Assembly: GCA_002633005.1 (NCBI GenBank)
Contig: NMRA01001181.1
Coordinates: 16,129 to 42,486 of the forward strand
Direction of reading: 5' to 3'
Source of the DNA: Phoronis australis
Taxonomy: Eukaryota; Phoronida; Phoronidae
Length of the DNA stretch: 26,358 nt
Position numbers and translations under genes: made by a program. The notes under the pieces were generated by a model, which saw only the letters and a program-made list of their open reading frames with translations, did not search any database and was not told the DNA's origin. Of this stretch, positions 1 through 9,396 are shown one piece after another (position 1 is the first letter of the stretch; every line of letters starts with the position of its first letter).

Positions 1-489
1 GGGGGGTTATAATGAGAAGAATGAAAAGTTCGCTAACTTGAACCACAATTTCGCATCTAGTGCCAGTTTAGTTCCAATAGCTGGCTACGGGCATAGAATA
101 CAGGGTTTACAGAACATCAACCTCGGGAAACATTGGAACAGGAAAATGCCAGTTCTGGGTTATATCGGTCCCGGGACATCGGGTCTTATATAACCTCTGG
201 GAATCTGAGTTCATTTTCAAATAAACCAGAGCCAAGCCGGTATACACTTCATTTAGGACTGTCGCTGTTCTTTGAAGTGGTGCGCATGCGTGAGTGCACC
301 CACTTGAATCGCTGGAGTAGGCCTACACTTTACGTTGGCAACAACATGTGAAAGACAAATCATATTTCACGCACATAACCCCAGAAACAAGTAAAGGGTT
401 TGAGAATTTTTTGGCAACTGAAAGTAAAGACGTGACCGTCGTTTGGTGATTAATAAGTTTGTCATTTTCACTTTGGCTGTCGTCGTTCT

Positions 490-700
490 TTGTCAACTTC
501 ATACAAATGCACTTGCTAAACTTAATAAAGATCCTGGAGAGAGTTTAGGTGATACAGGTGTAAAAAATTGCCACAAGGAGGCGCCACAATATTCAAGGTA
601 ATCCGAAGATTATTGTCAGCCGTTCTGGCCAGTAGGTGGTGCAATATACCAAGAATCCATCTAAAAATGGAAGGGTAGCATCAACTAGTGAGGAGTCTTC
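490..700 (+). repeat. degenerate copy of the 440-bp module family (family D)
   Basis: The order of short blocks matches the better-preserved copies at 4756-5850 and 9000-9372. These are AAAGATCCTG, then GTTTAGGTGATACAG, then an A-run with TTGCCAC and GAGGCGCCACA, then a GGTGG-type block and CATCTAAAAA. It carries many substitutions and is the oldest-looking copy in the window. Confidence 0.6.
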
Positions 701-970
701 TGCTTACAAGATTTAAAACGATAGTTTAGCCAATGAGTTAATCCATTTACATGTCATGCACTGACACCTAAACTGAATTACTCAAGAATGATGAAAATGC
801 AGCCTTTCACTCTGAACACAGTGCAGTAGATAAATATCCATTTCTTTTCAAGGGAGTGGTCAATTGTGACTTGCACAAAAAATCATTTAATAATCCCACT
901 TTGAATCCAAAAGTTATGTGTAAATCAAAAGTTGGTCAGTGAATACTGTGAAATCCAAATATTAGTTGGT

Positions 971-1080
971 TAATATTTGGTGAATATTTGGTGAGTATTT
1001 GGTGAGTATTTGGTGAATATTTGGTGAATATTTGGTGAATATTTGGTGAATATTTGGTGAATATTTGGTGAATATTTGGT
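971..1080. repeat. 11-bp minisatellite, 10 copies
   Basis: The unit GAATATTTGGT is repeated ten times head to tail, with GAGTATTTGGT variants in the early copies. It lies in FPGS intron 4, about 70 bp downstream of exon 4 in the direction of transcription. Confidence 0.95.
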
Positions 1081-1150
1081 ATCCCAAAGGTCGAGTCAGT
1101 GAATACTGTGCAGTCTAAATGTTATCCAAAGAATATTGTGTCAATCATAC

Positions 1151-1265
1151 CTTGGTGCTCATTAATCGGTCGTAACATGTCCAGAAATGCATGGCAAACT
1201 TCTCCTTCGATAGAATGTCACCACTGATGCGGAAACGTTCCCTCACTTCAATTAAATGAGGAGAG
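1151..1265 (-). CDS. FPGS: FPGS exon 4 (folylpolyglutamate synthase)
   Basis: The exon is 115 nt, read on the minus strand between acceptor TTGTAG (AG at 1267-1266) and donor AAG|GTATGA (GT at 1150-1149). It completes the serine codon left split by exon 3 and continues SSPHLIEVRERF, then RISGDILSKEKF and MHFW. This is the SSPHL..VRERI..NG..IS...F..YFW block that follows the P-loop in FPGS (Mur-ligase family). In the family this region contacts the ATP/folate side of the N-terminal domain. The exon stays open and in phase (enters phase 2, leaves phase 0). Its acceptor and first 15 nt are tandemly duplicated at 1250-1305, so the upstream AG at 1295-1294 is a competing acceptor that would add 28 nt ending in an in-frame TAG. 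Confidence 0.95.
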
Positions 1266-1310
1266 CTACAATAATACAATTAAATGAGGAGAGCTACAAT
1301 AATACAATTA
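1250..1310. repeat. 28-bp tandem duplication spanning the exon 4 acceptor
   Basis: Two identical 28-bp units (1250-1277, 1278-1305) are followed by five more matching bases. Read on the minus strand, each unit holds GTATTATTGTAG|CTCTCC, that is, the end of the intron plus the first bases of exon 4. Perfect identity of the copies suggests a recent event. Confidence 0.95.
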
Positions 1311-1916
1311 CTAATTATAACTAAGAATAATAAACATAGTTAGAACAGCAACATAGACTGAAAACAAACAAAATGACTAGAAATCTCCGTCATTATGGCG
1401 TATTGCAATCAGTGCTGGTAGAGAGAGCCATCAAGATGGGAATTGGAATTTTGTCTAATTTACTTTTGGCAGGTACTGTAGCTGTGCACAAGAAGGGGAG
1501 ACAAGTCTAATTACAGACCTGTGTACCACCAAAGTTGCATTGGAGTACTCCGAAACCAGATTTGCAGATTTTTCAGTAAATTTGCAGATTTTCGCGTACA
1601 GACCAAATTTACCCAAGGGGGTTTGAATTTTTCGCAGTGGACCTTTCATTAACTAAACAAAAAATACAAACAACGGTTTTGCTCAGCATTCAGACCTTTC
1701 GCCGAATTCTAGCCTTTTTAGTGGACTTTTGCCTCGTTTTCTCGGACTTTTGGTTTCTCTCAGGACCTTTTTGCCCACTTTGCCAAATGGGGAAGTCATT
1801 CAAGCCCCCCCCCCTGGGTACGTGCATGGGTACTTTTCCTACTTACTTGCCTCTGAAACAGTTTCTAAAATACACGTAGTGAATTGATCACCAATTTTCA
1901 GATTAATTTAAGTTGT

Positions 1917-2173
1917 GTTGTAGATGTGCTTCCGGTGAATCATATGAGCCTCTGTTAGCTACTTGCTAACGGGCAATTGCCTATTAGCTGAATGGTTAGC
2001 ATGCTTGCCGGTTTTATGGGGGTTGCTGGTTCGATTCCCAGGTCAGGTAATCTCAGCTATTACTACAAATGGATGATCTACCGATGAAGCACTGCCAACT
2101 AGTACTCACAAACCTCGGGACAGCGAGCATGGAAGGTTCCACGAGTCAAGGACCTGTATGAGAGACTACCTTG
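1917..2173 (+). repeat. tRNA-derived SINE, copy 1
   Basis: A pol III box A (TAGCTGAATGG, 1985-1995) and box B (GGTTCGATTCC, 2028-2038) have tRNA-like spacing, which marks a tRNA-derived SINE head. The element shares its start (GTTGTAGATGTGCTTCCGGTG) and body with two minus-strand copies at 17819-17970 and 17971-18356. Compared with the third copy it lacks about 16 bp after CTACAAATG. The similarity stops at ACCTTG, where a different repeat begins. It lies antisense in FPGS intron 3. Confidence 0.85.
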
Positions 2174-2343
2174 CAGTGTTCTCCATGACCTGTTTTAACT
2201 CGATGCTATAACGAGTTTGGATTTTGCAGTTGAGCTTGGAAAATGCGCCTCGAGTTTAGAGAGTGCTGCCTCAGTTTTGAACTTTTAGCCTGGCTTGGCA
2301 TTTCAGAGAAGTCACTAAAGCAGAGCTTGATTAACCAACATCA
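2174..2343 (+). repeat. dispersed repeat family B, copy 1
   Basis: This copy is similar along its length to 21852-22018. Both begin CAGTGTTCTC.ATGAC.TGTTTT and share AGTTTGGATTTTGC, AAA.TGCGCC and a GAGCTTGATT/GAGCCTGATT block before ACCAAC. It abuts the end of the SINE, so it may be that SINE's 3' tail in another subfamily or an independent insertion. No coding capacity is seen. Confidence 0.6.
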
Positions 2344-2982
2344 GGCCCATAACAGAATGCAGAGACAGTCAACACTATATGTATAACTTTGTATGAGACT
2401 ACAAGAGTTTCAATTATGATTAATAAAATCTGCAAAAATCTTTAAATAACAAAAATTTTATGGATTCATCAAGCTTGCTTAATCAAATTACTAATGTATT
2501 GTGTCATTCTAACTTTAAAATTCTGCAAGTCAATCTGTAAAGAAACAATTTAATTTGCTTAATAAAGACAATTTTGATTTTGACTGACATCTAGTGGCAA
2601 GTTAGAACTTTATGACCTTATTCAACTTGACAACAGGCGTCACTAAAAACTAGGTCACATCAGAACTCATGTTAGTAGTACTTAATATGCTCAATTAATA
2701 TTAAAATCGGCATTGGTATTATTAAAGGAACTTTTAATCTTTTCTTTGCTGCTCTGGGTCTGTCAAATGCTTTGGAGGAATTATGAGATACATCAGTAGG
2801 AAAGCTAAACTTTGAAGTGTCTAAAAAGCAGGTCACACCAGTGCAGTGTGCAGTTTTAAACCATATATAAATATCTCCAGTACACACATGGTTGTGATTA
2901 GAGATAAGATAATGTCAGTAATTGACACTGAACATTTGCCTGGATTTTGGCGTTTATGATGTGGAGTCTCTCAAAAATATTG

Positions 2983-3060
2983 AAAAACCCCCTCCACAAA
3001 GCCTAAAAACCCCGTCCACAAAGCCTAAAAACCCCCTCCACAAAGCCTAAAAACTCCCCT
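2983..3060. repeat. 22-bp tandem repeat, about 3.5 copies
   Basis: The unit AAAAACCCCCTCCACAAAGCCT starts at 2983, 3005 and 3027, with a partial fourth copy from 3049. It has one C/G variant and lies inside FPGS intron 3. Confidence 0.9.
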
Positions 3061-3293
3061 AGTGATTGAAAACTTCTCCCCGAAGTTAAAATCACCCGTA
3101 ACCACACAGGTTACAATTTGAAAGAACACAAAATGTTACTTGAGACAGAGCCTGTGAGAGCATGCAACAGAACGGGGGTACTGATCGGGAGGTAGATTTT
3201 GCCCCGCACTCAGCGAAAAAAATACCCTCTCAGAAGGCACAGGCACCTTTCCCCTCATGAGCGATACTCCTGAAGAAACATGATAAGTTTTCT

Positions 3294-4246
3294 TACTCTG
3301 TCCAGTTAACTGAAATTGAGCTCTAAAACGAGGTTATGCTTTAGACGAACAAATTAGGTGTTTTAATTTGAAAATTCACTGGTGCGGATAGTTGAAACCT
3401 AACATATGAAATAGACGTCAGAATTATTAAAACCAGGATAGCAGAGTTGAAGGTCAAATAATTACTTGTAAATGTGAGCAAGGGAGTGAATTAGAATCTG
3501 CATATAATGCGAAAGCGATTGCTCAGTCTGTGCTCCTTTTTAATTTTTTTAAATTTAAAAATGACAAATTTTATTTACGGACCTGGATTTTAATTTTAAT
3601 AAGAATATATTTAATAATATCAATTATTCTTTCAGATGAATGACAGATAAAATATTAGTCCCGGTAGTCTCTACCTCACCAGGACCTAGGGGGAGGGGGA
3701 GTTGAGAGAGGACGGGCATGATCTGCATATTTTCGGGTACAGCCTGGAATTGCAAGGTAGTGATGCGTANTACTCTGTCCAGTTAACTGAAATTGAGCTC
3801 TAAAACGAGGTTATGCTTTAGACGAACGAATTAGGTGTTTTAATTTGAAAATTCACTGGTGCGGATAGTTGAAACCTAACATATGAAATAGACGTCAGAA
3901 TTATTAAAACCAGGATAGCAGAGTTGAAGGTCAAATAATTACTTGTAAATGTGAGCAAGGGAGTGAATTAGAACCTGCATATAATGCGAAAGCGAATGCT
4001 CGGGCTGTGCTCCTTTTTAATTTTTTTAAATTTAAAAATGACAAATTTTATTTACGGACCTGGATTTTAATTTTAATAAGAATATATTTAATAATATCAA
4101 TTATTCTTTCAGATGAATGACAGATAAAATATTAGTCCCGGTAGTCTCTACCTCACCAGGACCTAGGGGGAGGGGGAGTTGAGAGAGGACGGGCATGATC
4201 TGCATATTTTCGGGTACAGCCTGGAATTGCAAGGTAGTGATGCGTA
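3294..4246. repeat. 476-bp direct duplication split by an N at 3770
   Basis: Bases 3294-3769 and 3771-4246 are the same 476 bp with about five substitutions by eye (for example AACAAATTAGG versus AACGAATTAGG, and CTCAGTCTG versus CTCGGGCTG). The single N lies exactly on the junction. About 1% divergence plus a junction gap is what two unmerged alleles joined by a scaffolder would give, though a true recent tandem duplication is possible. No coding content is seen. Confidence 0.95.
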
Positions 4247-4320
4247 TAATCAATGATGGACACTACTTTCCAATGAATAGTTCCAGCAAGTCTTAGCTTA
4301 CTTGACGAAGGCTGTCTAAT

Positions 4321-4645
4321 AGCCCTTAGTATATAGTACATCATCAATTACTTCCAGAATCCTGTCTTATAGCCCATATAGTACTATACAGTGTACCATC
4401 ACTTACCTGAAGAAGACTGTGTTATAGCCCATATAGTACTATACAGTGTACCATCACTTACCTGAAGAAGACTCTGTTATAGCCCACATAGTACTATACA
4501 GTGTACCATCACTTACCTGAAGAAGACTCTGTTATAGCCCATATAGTACTATACAGTGTACCATCACTTACCTGAAGAAGACTGTGTTATAGCCCATATG
4601 GTACTATACAGTGTACCATCACTTACCTGAAGAAGCCTGTTTTAT
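4321..4645. repeat. 55-bp minisatellite carrying the FPGS exon 3 splice donor
   Basis: The AGCCC landmark occurs at 4371, 4426, 4481, 4536, 4591 and 4646, exactly 55 bp apart. A degenerate 50-bp unit lies at 4321-4370 and a further remnant at about 4290-4320. Read on the minus strand, each good unit contains 23 nt resembling the end of exon 3 (GGCTATAACACAGTCTTCTT then CAG) followed by GTAAGTGATGG. Each unit also holds the perfect palindrome TATAGTACTATA or a one-base variant. The copy nearest the exon is the true exon border and differs from the others at a few exon bases. Confidence 0.97.
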
Positions 4646-4745
4646 AGCCCTGAGCATGCAGTATACTATCACAGTAGGCACATGTTGACCCCTTTCCTTT
4701 GGTTCCTGTCACATGAATGATTGACAGCTTATCAATGTCGTCCAT
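4627..4745 (-). CDS. FPGS: FPGS exon 3 with ATP-binding P-loop
   Basis: The exon is 119 nt on the minus strand, between acceptor TTTCAG (AG at 4747-4746) and donor CAG|GTAAGT. It reads MDDIDKLSIIHVTG, then TKGKGSTCAYCD, then HAQGYKTGFF plus two bases of a serine codon. Residues 14-21 of the exon are the FPGS/Mur-ligase P-loop GTKGKGST, which binds ATP phosphates. The preceding LSIIHV strand and the following C-A-Y helix start also match the family. FPGS retains reduced folates in cytosol and mitochondria by adding gamma-linked glutamates. The methionine at the exon start is internal, because exon 2 ends with the conserved SGLQ that precedes this segment in the family. A continuation past the normal donor would read straight into TAA. 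Confidence 0.97.
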
Positions 4746-4755
4746 CTGAAACGAT

Positions 4756-5850
4756 CCTAATATTATGTAATGACTGCAAAGTGCACTTTTCACACTTCAA
4801 CAGAGAAGATATAACCCCCCAACAGATGTGTGAAAATCAAGAATGGACAAAATCCTGCAAACGGTTTGGGAGATACAGCCATGGGCGCAAAAAAAAAACT
4901 GCCACTAGGAGGCGCCACAGTAATCAAAGTCATGGGAAATTCAGCGTCAACCATCCTCTTCATAGTAAGAACATACATGACAGTTTTCACAATCATACTT
5001 AGAGCGGTTTGGTTGATAGAGGGGTGGACGCCAAAAAACTCGAAAACAGTAAAAATGGCCACAGGGTGTCGCAAACTAGGTCGTATCCATCCGAAAACGA
5101 GAGGATAGCGTCATTGCACTCATAGGTGCCTACATACCAAAGTTCATGAAAATCCATTAAGGACTTGTGAAGGTACAGAGGTAAACGTAAAAAAATAAAA
5201 TTGCCACTAGGGGGCACACTGGTAGGCGGATCTGTCCACAAGTCGTCATCGTCTGTTGTTAACATCATACTTATTAAATTTCGTAAAGATCCTGCGAACG
5301 GTTTAGGAGATACAGCCATAGGCGCAAAAAAAAAACTGCCACTAAGAGGCGCCACAGTAGTCCAAATCGTCTGAAAATCATTGTCAGCTGTCCTCTTTAT
5401 AGTAAGCACATACATGCCAATTTTCACAATCATTCTTTGAGCGGTTTGGTTGATAGAGGGGTGGACGCAAAAATACAGACTCGAAAACAGTAAAAATGGC
5501 CACTAGGTGGCGCAAACTATGTCGATTTCATCTAAAAACGGGAGGATAGCGTCACCTCACTAATAGGTGCCTACATACCAAATTTCATGAAAATCCGTTC
5601 AGGACTTTTGAAGATACAAAGGTAAGCGTAAAAAACCAAAATTGCCACTAGGGAGGCACACCGGCAGTCAGATCCGTCCGAAAGTTCGCACATGCCGTCC
5701 CATTCATGAATGGAACATATGTGCCAAATTTCATGAACGTATATCAAAGGGTTTTGGAGATAAAGCAGCGGACGCCGGACGGACGCCGCCCGGACGGAGA
5801 TGACGGCATAATGCGTCCACATATAAATATGTGGGCGCATAAAAAGTATT
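4756..5850 (+). repeat. family D: tandem ~440-bp modules
   Basis: Two and a half modules lie head to tail. Landmarks recur about 437-441 bp apart: GATCCTGC.AACGGTTT.GG at about 4850 and 5287, GAGGATAGCGTCA at about 5100 and 5541, and GGTGCCTACATACCAAA with its downstream block at about 5127 and 5565. Each has an A-run followed by CTGCCACTA.GAGGCGCCACAGTA. The last module ends in a GGACGCC-rich block and the palindrome at 5811-5840. Further copies lie at 9000-9372 and about 490-700. Open frames on both strands here follow the repeat and show no protein family. It is likely a non-autonomous mobile repeat, class unassigned. Confidence 0.8.
5811..5840. repeat. 30-bp palindrome at the end of the family D array
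   Basis: ATGCGTCCACATATA is followed directly by AATATGTGGGCGCAT. The two halves pair at 13 of 15 positions, forming a hairpin with almost no loop. It follows a GGACGCCGGAC-rich run and is followed by AAAAAG. A terminal hairpin of this kind is seen in some rolling-circle elements, but no CTRR end is visible, so that assignment is only a suggestion. Confidence 0.85.
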
Positions 5851-6355
5851 AGTAACAGGACTTCAGTTTCTTCTTAAAGCAAAGTGTGAAGCATGGTTTA
5901 GTAGACAACATCAACTTTTGGCATTCATATTTTGATTCAAATCACCTATGCTGTCTGTGAAAAGAAGACATTTTTAATTGCATTTAGGATTATGAATTAG
6001 GAATATGTTAACTTAACAGATGTTGGTTTCTATTTAGTGATTAGCATTAGGTTTTCATCCAGCTCTTTAACTCATGCCTTCCTTTCAAATTAAAGGAGGG
6101 GCTGCTATAAGTAATGTCACATCACAGTACGCACAAGTGCAATTATGAATTTCTTGATCCACGATGGCATTTTTTCGAGTTTCAAAGAATATTCGGGCAG
6201 GTATTTATTCTTCTCCCAGATGCATCTGTTCTTTTGGTGGTCTCCCACAATTTCCTCTATCATTTCTTACCACCAATTTAACATCCTGGAAGCTCAGCAG
6301 AAAAAAATTAGCAGTCTAATTCTTAACAAGATTGAGGGATCACAAATATGTAAGG

Positions 6356-8112
6356 TGAAAGCACTCGGAGGAGCGATACTTGGCGAAATTAACAGAAAAG
6401 ATGATGATAAAGATGACGATAAAGATGAAGATGATGAATATGATGATGATGAACAATACAAGTAATAACATTCACATGACTAACATAGGGGCCACAAATC
6501 AGTAAGAAAAAGGCTAGTCTGAAGCGACACTTGGCAAAATTAACTGAAAAGACGACGACGGAGACGATGACAAAGATAACGAATATGATGAAGGTGGTAG
6601 CGATGACGAACAAATATCATAAGATTCATATGACGAACTTAGATGTCATAAATCAGTAAGAAATAGGCTGCAGTCTTGTTCAATAGAAGCTAAACCAACA
6701 TCAAAGCAGTAAGAGCGTTCAACAAACTTAAGGAACAGCGCTATCAGAAAATGTCGAATAATTCACAAAGTTGACGTCCTAGCAAAAAATGGAAAACATC
6801 ATCTGAAAGCCGTACAAAACTCTATCGAAATTGTTAGTATCGCGAAATTCCGTAAATTTTTTTAAAAAAATTAAAATTTTGCCTTTATCTGAAATTCAAA
6901 ATCAGATAACTCGAAAATGGTAATTCTGAGAAAAAAATTGTTAGAGGCCATTTGAAAGGGTATACCTCAGAGAATCTACATGCAAAAAATCATTTTCTCT
7001 TCCCGTTTAAAATGGCACTCCAGCACGACTGAAAATGAGTCAACATGCGCCAGATCCGGGATTTTGAATGCAACTTCTAGTTTTTTAGTTTTGATTAATA
7101 GCATGTAACAAGAAACTACTACCTGAAAAATGTCAAAGGAATTGGTGGTAAAATGAGCCGTCTACAGGATAAAATGTTTTTAGGCCAAAATCAAGGTGCG
7201 CATGCGCCACTTCCCATATTTCCGCCACTTTTAAACAGAAGTGAACAATTTCCAGTAAATATGTAGCGCACATCCGGTCCAATAATACTGCTAAATTTTC
7301 AGTCCTGTACATACAAAATTGTAGCCTCCATACGCAATTGAATCTTAAAATGAAAACAAAATGGCTGCCACATCCGCCACCTTGGACCCGATTATGACAT
7401 AAAACTATAGGCTTCCAGTACTTCCGAAAGTACGTGTTTTGTGTAAATTTGGTGATGATCGGACAAAAATTGCGATCTGTGTCGTGCAAACAAACAAAAT
7501 GAAAGCGCTCCGAGGAGTGACACTTGGCGAAATTAAAAGAAAAGACGATGATAGAGATAATGACGAAGATGATGAATATGACCACGATGGTGGCGATGAT
7601 GAACAATACAAGTAATGATAACATTCACAAGACGAACGTAGAGGCCAGAAATCAGTAAGTATAGGCTATAGTCTTGAGTGACACTGGGCGAAATTAACTA
7701 AAAAGACGACGATGGAGATGATGACAAAGATGACGAATATGAGGACAATAGTGATAATGCTGAAAAACATCACAACATTCATTTGACGCACTTAGATTTC
7801 ATAAATCAGCAAGAAATAGGCTACAGTCTAGTTCAATAGAAGCTAACCCAACATCAATGCAGCCAGAGCGCTCAACAAAGGAAGAGAACTATCAGAAAAT
7901 CTCAAATAGTTCTAAAAGTATACGTCCTAATGAAAAATGGAAAACATCTTCTGAAATCCCGTTCAAAACTCTATATAAATTTATAGTATCACAAAAAACC
8001 TTAAGTTTTTCGAAAAAAATGAAATTTTGCGTTATTTTTTGTAGAAATTCTATGTCAAATAACTCGAAAACGGTAAGTCTGAGAAAAAAATTGTTACAGT
8101 TCATTACTAGGC
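6356..8112 (+). repeat. old ~1.1-kb direct duplication with an Asp-codon (GAT/GAC) microsatellite
   Basis: The copy starting near 6356 (GTGAAAGCACTCGGAGGAG, then TACTTGGCGAAATTAA) is repeated from about 7498 (ATGAAAGCGCTCCGAGGAG, then CACTTGGCGAAATTAA) and stays alignable to about 6950 and 8100 respectively. Inside each copy a ~150-bp block is itself doubled; CTTGGC.AAATTAA recurs near 6378, 6530, 7517 and 7687. Each block carries GATGATGAC-type runs. The open frames here encode only D/K/E or hydrophobic antisense low-complexity peptides, so I call no gene. Confidence 0.75.
6950..7512 (+). repeat. repeat C, forward copy
   Basis: This segment is an imperfect reverse-complement match of 8116-8690. 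Shared landmarks are CATTTTCTCTTCCC.TTTAAAATGGCA, GCACGACTGAAAATG.GTCAAC, CTACAGGA.AAAA, GCGCATGCGCCA and TAGGCTTCCAGTACTTCCG. It separates the two halves of the direct duplication at 6356-8112. Confidence 0.65.
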
Positions 8113-8115
8113 AAA

Positions 8116-8978
8116 ATAAATTTCGCCAAGTATGTTGCTCTGTCGTCAAGTTTGTTTTTTTTTGTTCGCACTCTATAGGTCGCCATTTTTGTCCGATCCA
8201 CACGAAATTTACACACAACGTGTAGCTGCGGAAGTGCTGGAAGCCTATTGTTTTTAGTTATGATTGGATCCAAGATGGCGGACATGGTGGCCATTTTGTT
8301 TCTGATTTCTGATGCAGTTGCTCATAGACGCCGCAATTTTTAACGTATCGGGCATGAAGTCGGCACCGATATGAAACTGCACAGGTCCTCCGACTATGCT
8401 AGAAATCATTTACTTCCGGTCAAAAATGGCGGAAATATCGCCAATGGCGCATGCGCATCTCAATTTCGGGAAAAAATGTTTTGTCCTGTAGAGGGGCGCT
8501 TTAAAGGACCAATTGCTTTGAAATTTTTCAGGTATTGTTTTCTGCCGTCGGCTATTATGCAATTCTAAACAAAACAGAAGTTGATTCCAACATGGCGGAT
8601 CTGGCGCACGTTGACCCATTTTCAGTCGTGCCAGATGATTGCCATTTTAAATGGGAAGAGAAAATGACATGAATTTTTGAATGTGGATTCTCTGAGTCGG
8701 AGCACCTGTATAGTTTCATATTTGTGCCAATTTTGAGGTAGATACGTCAAAAATTGCGGGTTCTATGAGCAACTGAATCAGAAATCGGAAACAAAATGGC
8801 CGCCATGTCCACCATCTTGGATCAGATCGTGACTAAAAATAATAGGCCTCCAGCACGTCAGAAGCAACACGTTGTGTGTAAATTTTGTGTGGAAAGGACG
8901 GAAATTGCGACCTGTAGAGTGTGAACAAAAAACAAAAAACAAACTAGACGTCAGAGCAACATACTTGCCAAAATTTAT
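8116..8978. mobile_element. 863-bp inverted-repeat element (repeat C with ~250-bp arms)
   Basis: The left end (ATAAATTTCGCCAAGTATG, 8116 on) and the right end (ending TACTTGCCAAAATTTAT at 8978) are inverted copies. The arms remain similar for about 230-270 bp, leaving a spacer of a few hundred bases. The spacer has an NRF-1-like GCGCATGCGC at 8449-8458. No transposase frame is present. A long-armed foldback MITE is the simplest reading. No clear target-site duplication was found, so the ends are approximate. Confidence 0.6.
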
Positions 8979-8999
8979 GTCATATTTAATAGAAGTCCC

Positions 9000-9372
9000 T
9001 TAAGGACCTTGAAGTCCCTTGAGGTAAACCTAAAAAACTAAAATTGTGACTAAAGTATACACCGGTAAACCGATCTGTCCGAAAGTCGTCGTCGTCAATT
9101 TCATATCAATTACATTTGCTAAATTTAATAATAAAGATCCTGTAGAATGTTTAGGAGATACAACCATGGGCGCAAAAACAAATAAAACTGACAATAGGAG
9201 GTGCCACAGTAGTCGAAATCCCCGGAAAATCATCGCCAACTGACTGCATCATAGTACGAACATACATGCCAATTTTCACAATAATCCTTAGAGTGGTTTG
9301 GTTGTTAGAAGGGCAGTTGCCAAAAAACAACTCGAAAATAGTAAAAATGGCCACTAGATGGCACAAAATGTA
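9000..9372 (+). repeat. family D repeat, further copy
   Basis: This copy matches the 4756-5850 modules. It shows AAGGACCTTGAAG, a CTAAAATTG.GACTA block, GTCGTCGTC, AAAGATCCTGTAGAATGTTTAGGAG, GCGCAAAAACA, GAGGTGCCACAGTAGTC, CATACATGCCAATTTTCACAAT and GTAAAAATGGCCACTAG. It ends 25 bp before the FPGS exon 2 boundary. Confidence 0.75.
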
Positions 9373-9396
9373 TAACTACGAATGGCGTGCATATAC

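Larger units (their letters stand above)
1..1150 (-). other. FPGS intron 4, partial; no coding exon seen
   Basis: This stretch lies downstream of FPGS exon 4 on the minus strand and begins with the donor GTATGA (1150-1145). I looked for the next FPGS segment on the minus strand and did not find it, so exon 5 should lie beyond base 1. The stretch holds a degenerate copy of the 440-bp module family (about 490-700) and an 11-bp minisatellite (971-1080). The 72-codon plus-strand frame at 133-351 has no recognisable content. Confidence 0.7.
1266..4626 (-). other. FPGS intron 3 (3361 bp)
   Basis: The intron lies between exon 3 donor CAG|GTAAGTG (GT at 4626-4625) and exon 4 acceptor TAG (1268-1266). 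The host reading frame is consistent across it: exon 3 ends after two bases of a serine codon and exon 4 starts with the third. It contains a SINE (1917-2173), a second dispersed repeat (2174-2343), a 22-bp array (2983-3060), the 476-bp duplication with an N (3294-4246) and the 55-bp array (4321-4645). The remaining parts, about 1311-1916, 2344-2982 and 3061-3293, are AT-rich with no coding signal. A C-run lies at 1807-1816. Confidence 0.85.
4746..9396 (-). other. FPGS intron 2 (4651 bp), repeat-filled
   Basis: The intron runs from exon 2 donor CAG|GTATAT (GT at 9396-9395) to exon 3 acceptor. It is phase 0. Almost all of it is repeats: family D modules at 4756-5850, a composite direct repeat at 6356-8112, an inverted-repeat element at 8116-8978 and another D copy at 9000-9372. 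The stretch 5851-6355 contains no recognised exon or repeat. The Asp-rich plus-strand frame at 6145-6465 is an artefact of a GAT/GAC-rich repeat. Confidence 0.85.

Noticed and set aside
133-351. 72-codon plus-strand open frame
   Set aside because: No family features, no start or splice signals, and it lies antisense in FPGS intron 4.
1980-2050. Functional tRNA gene
   Set aside because: Box A and box B are present but there is no cloverleaf, and the sequence is part of a longer dispersed SINE.
4321-4645. CRISPR-like regular repeats
   Set aside because: Units are contiguous with no unique spacers; the genome is eukaryotic and the unit is exon plus intron sequence.
4721-5433. Several 90-144 codon frames on both strands
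   Set aside because: They follow the family D repeat; equivalent frames recur in each module and show no protein motif.
6145-6465. Asp-rich plus-strand ORF
   Set aside because: The acidic tail is a GAT/GAC microsatellite inside a duplicated repeat, and the first half has no recognisable domain.
7133-7624. 163-codon hydrophobic minus-strand ORF
   Set aside because: The Ile/Val-rich start is the antisense of the GAT microsatellite; the rest is repeat C.
8449-8458. NRF-1 site (GCGCATGCGC) as a promoter
   Set aside because: It sits inside repeat C and also appears in the forward copy near 7200, so it travels with the repeat.
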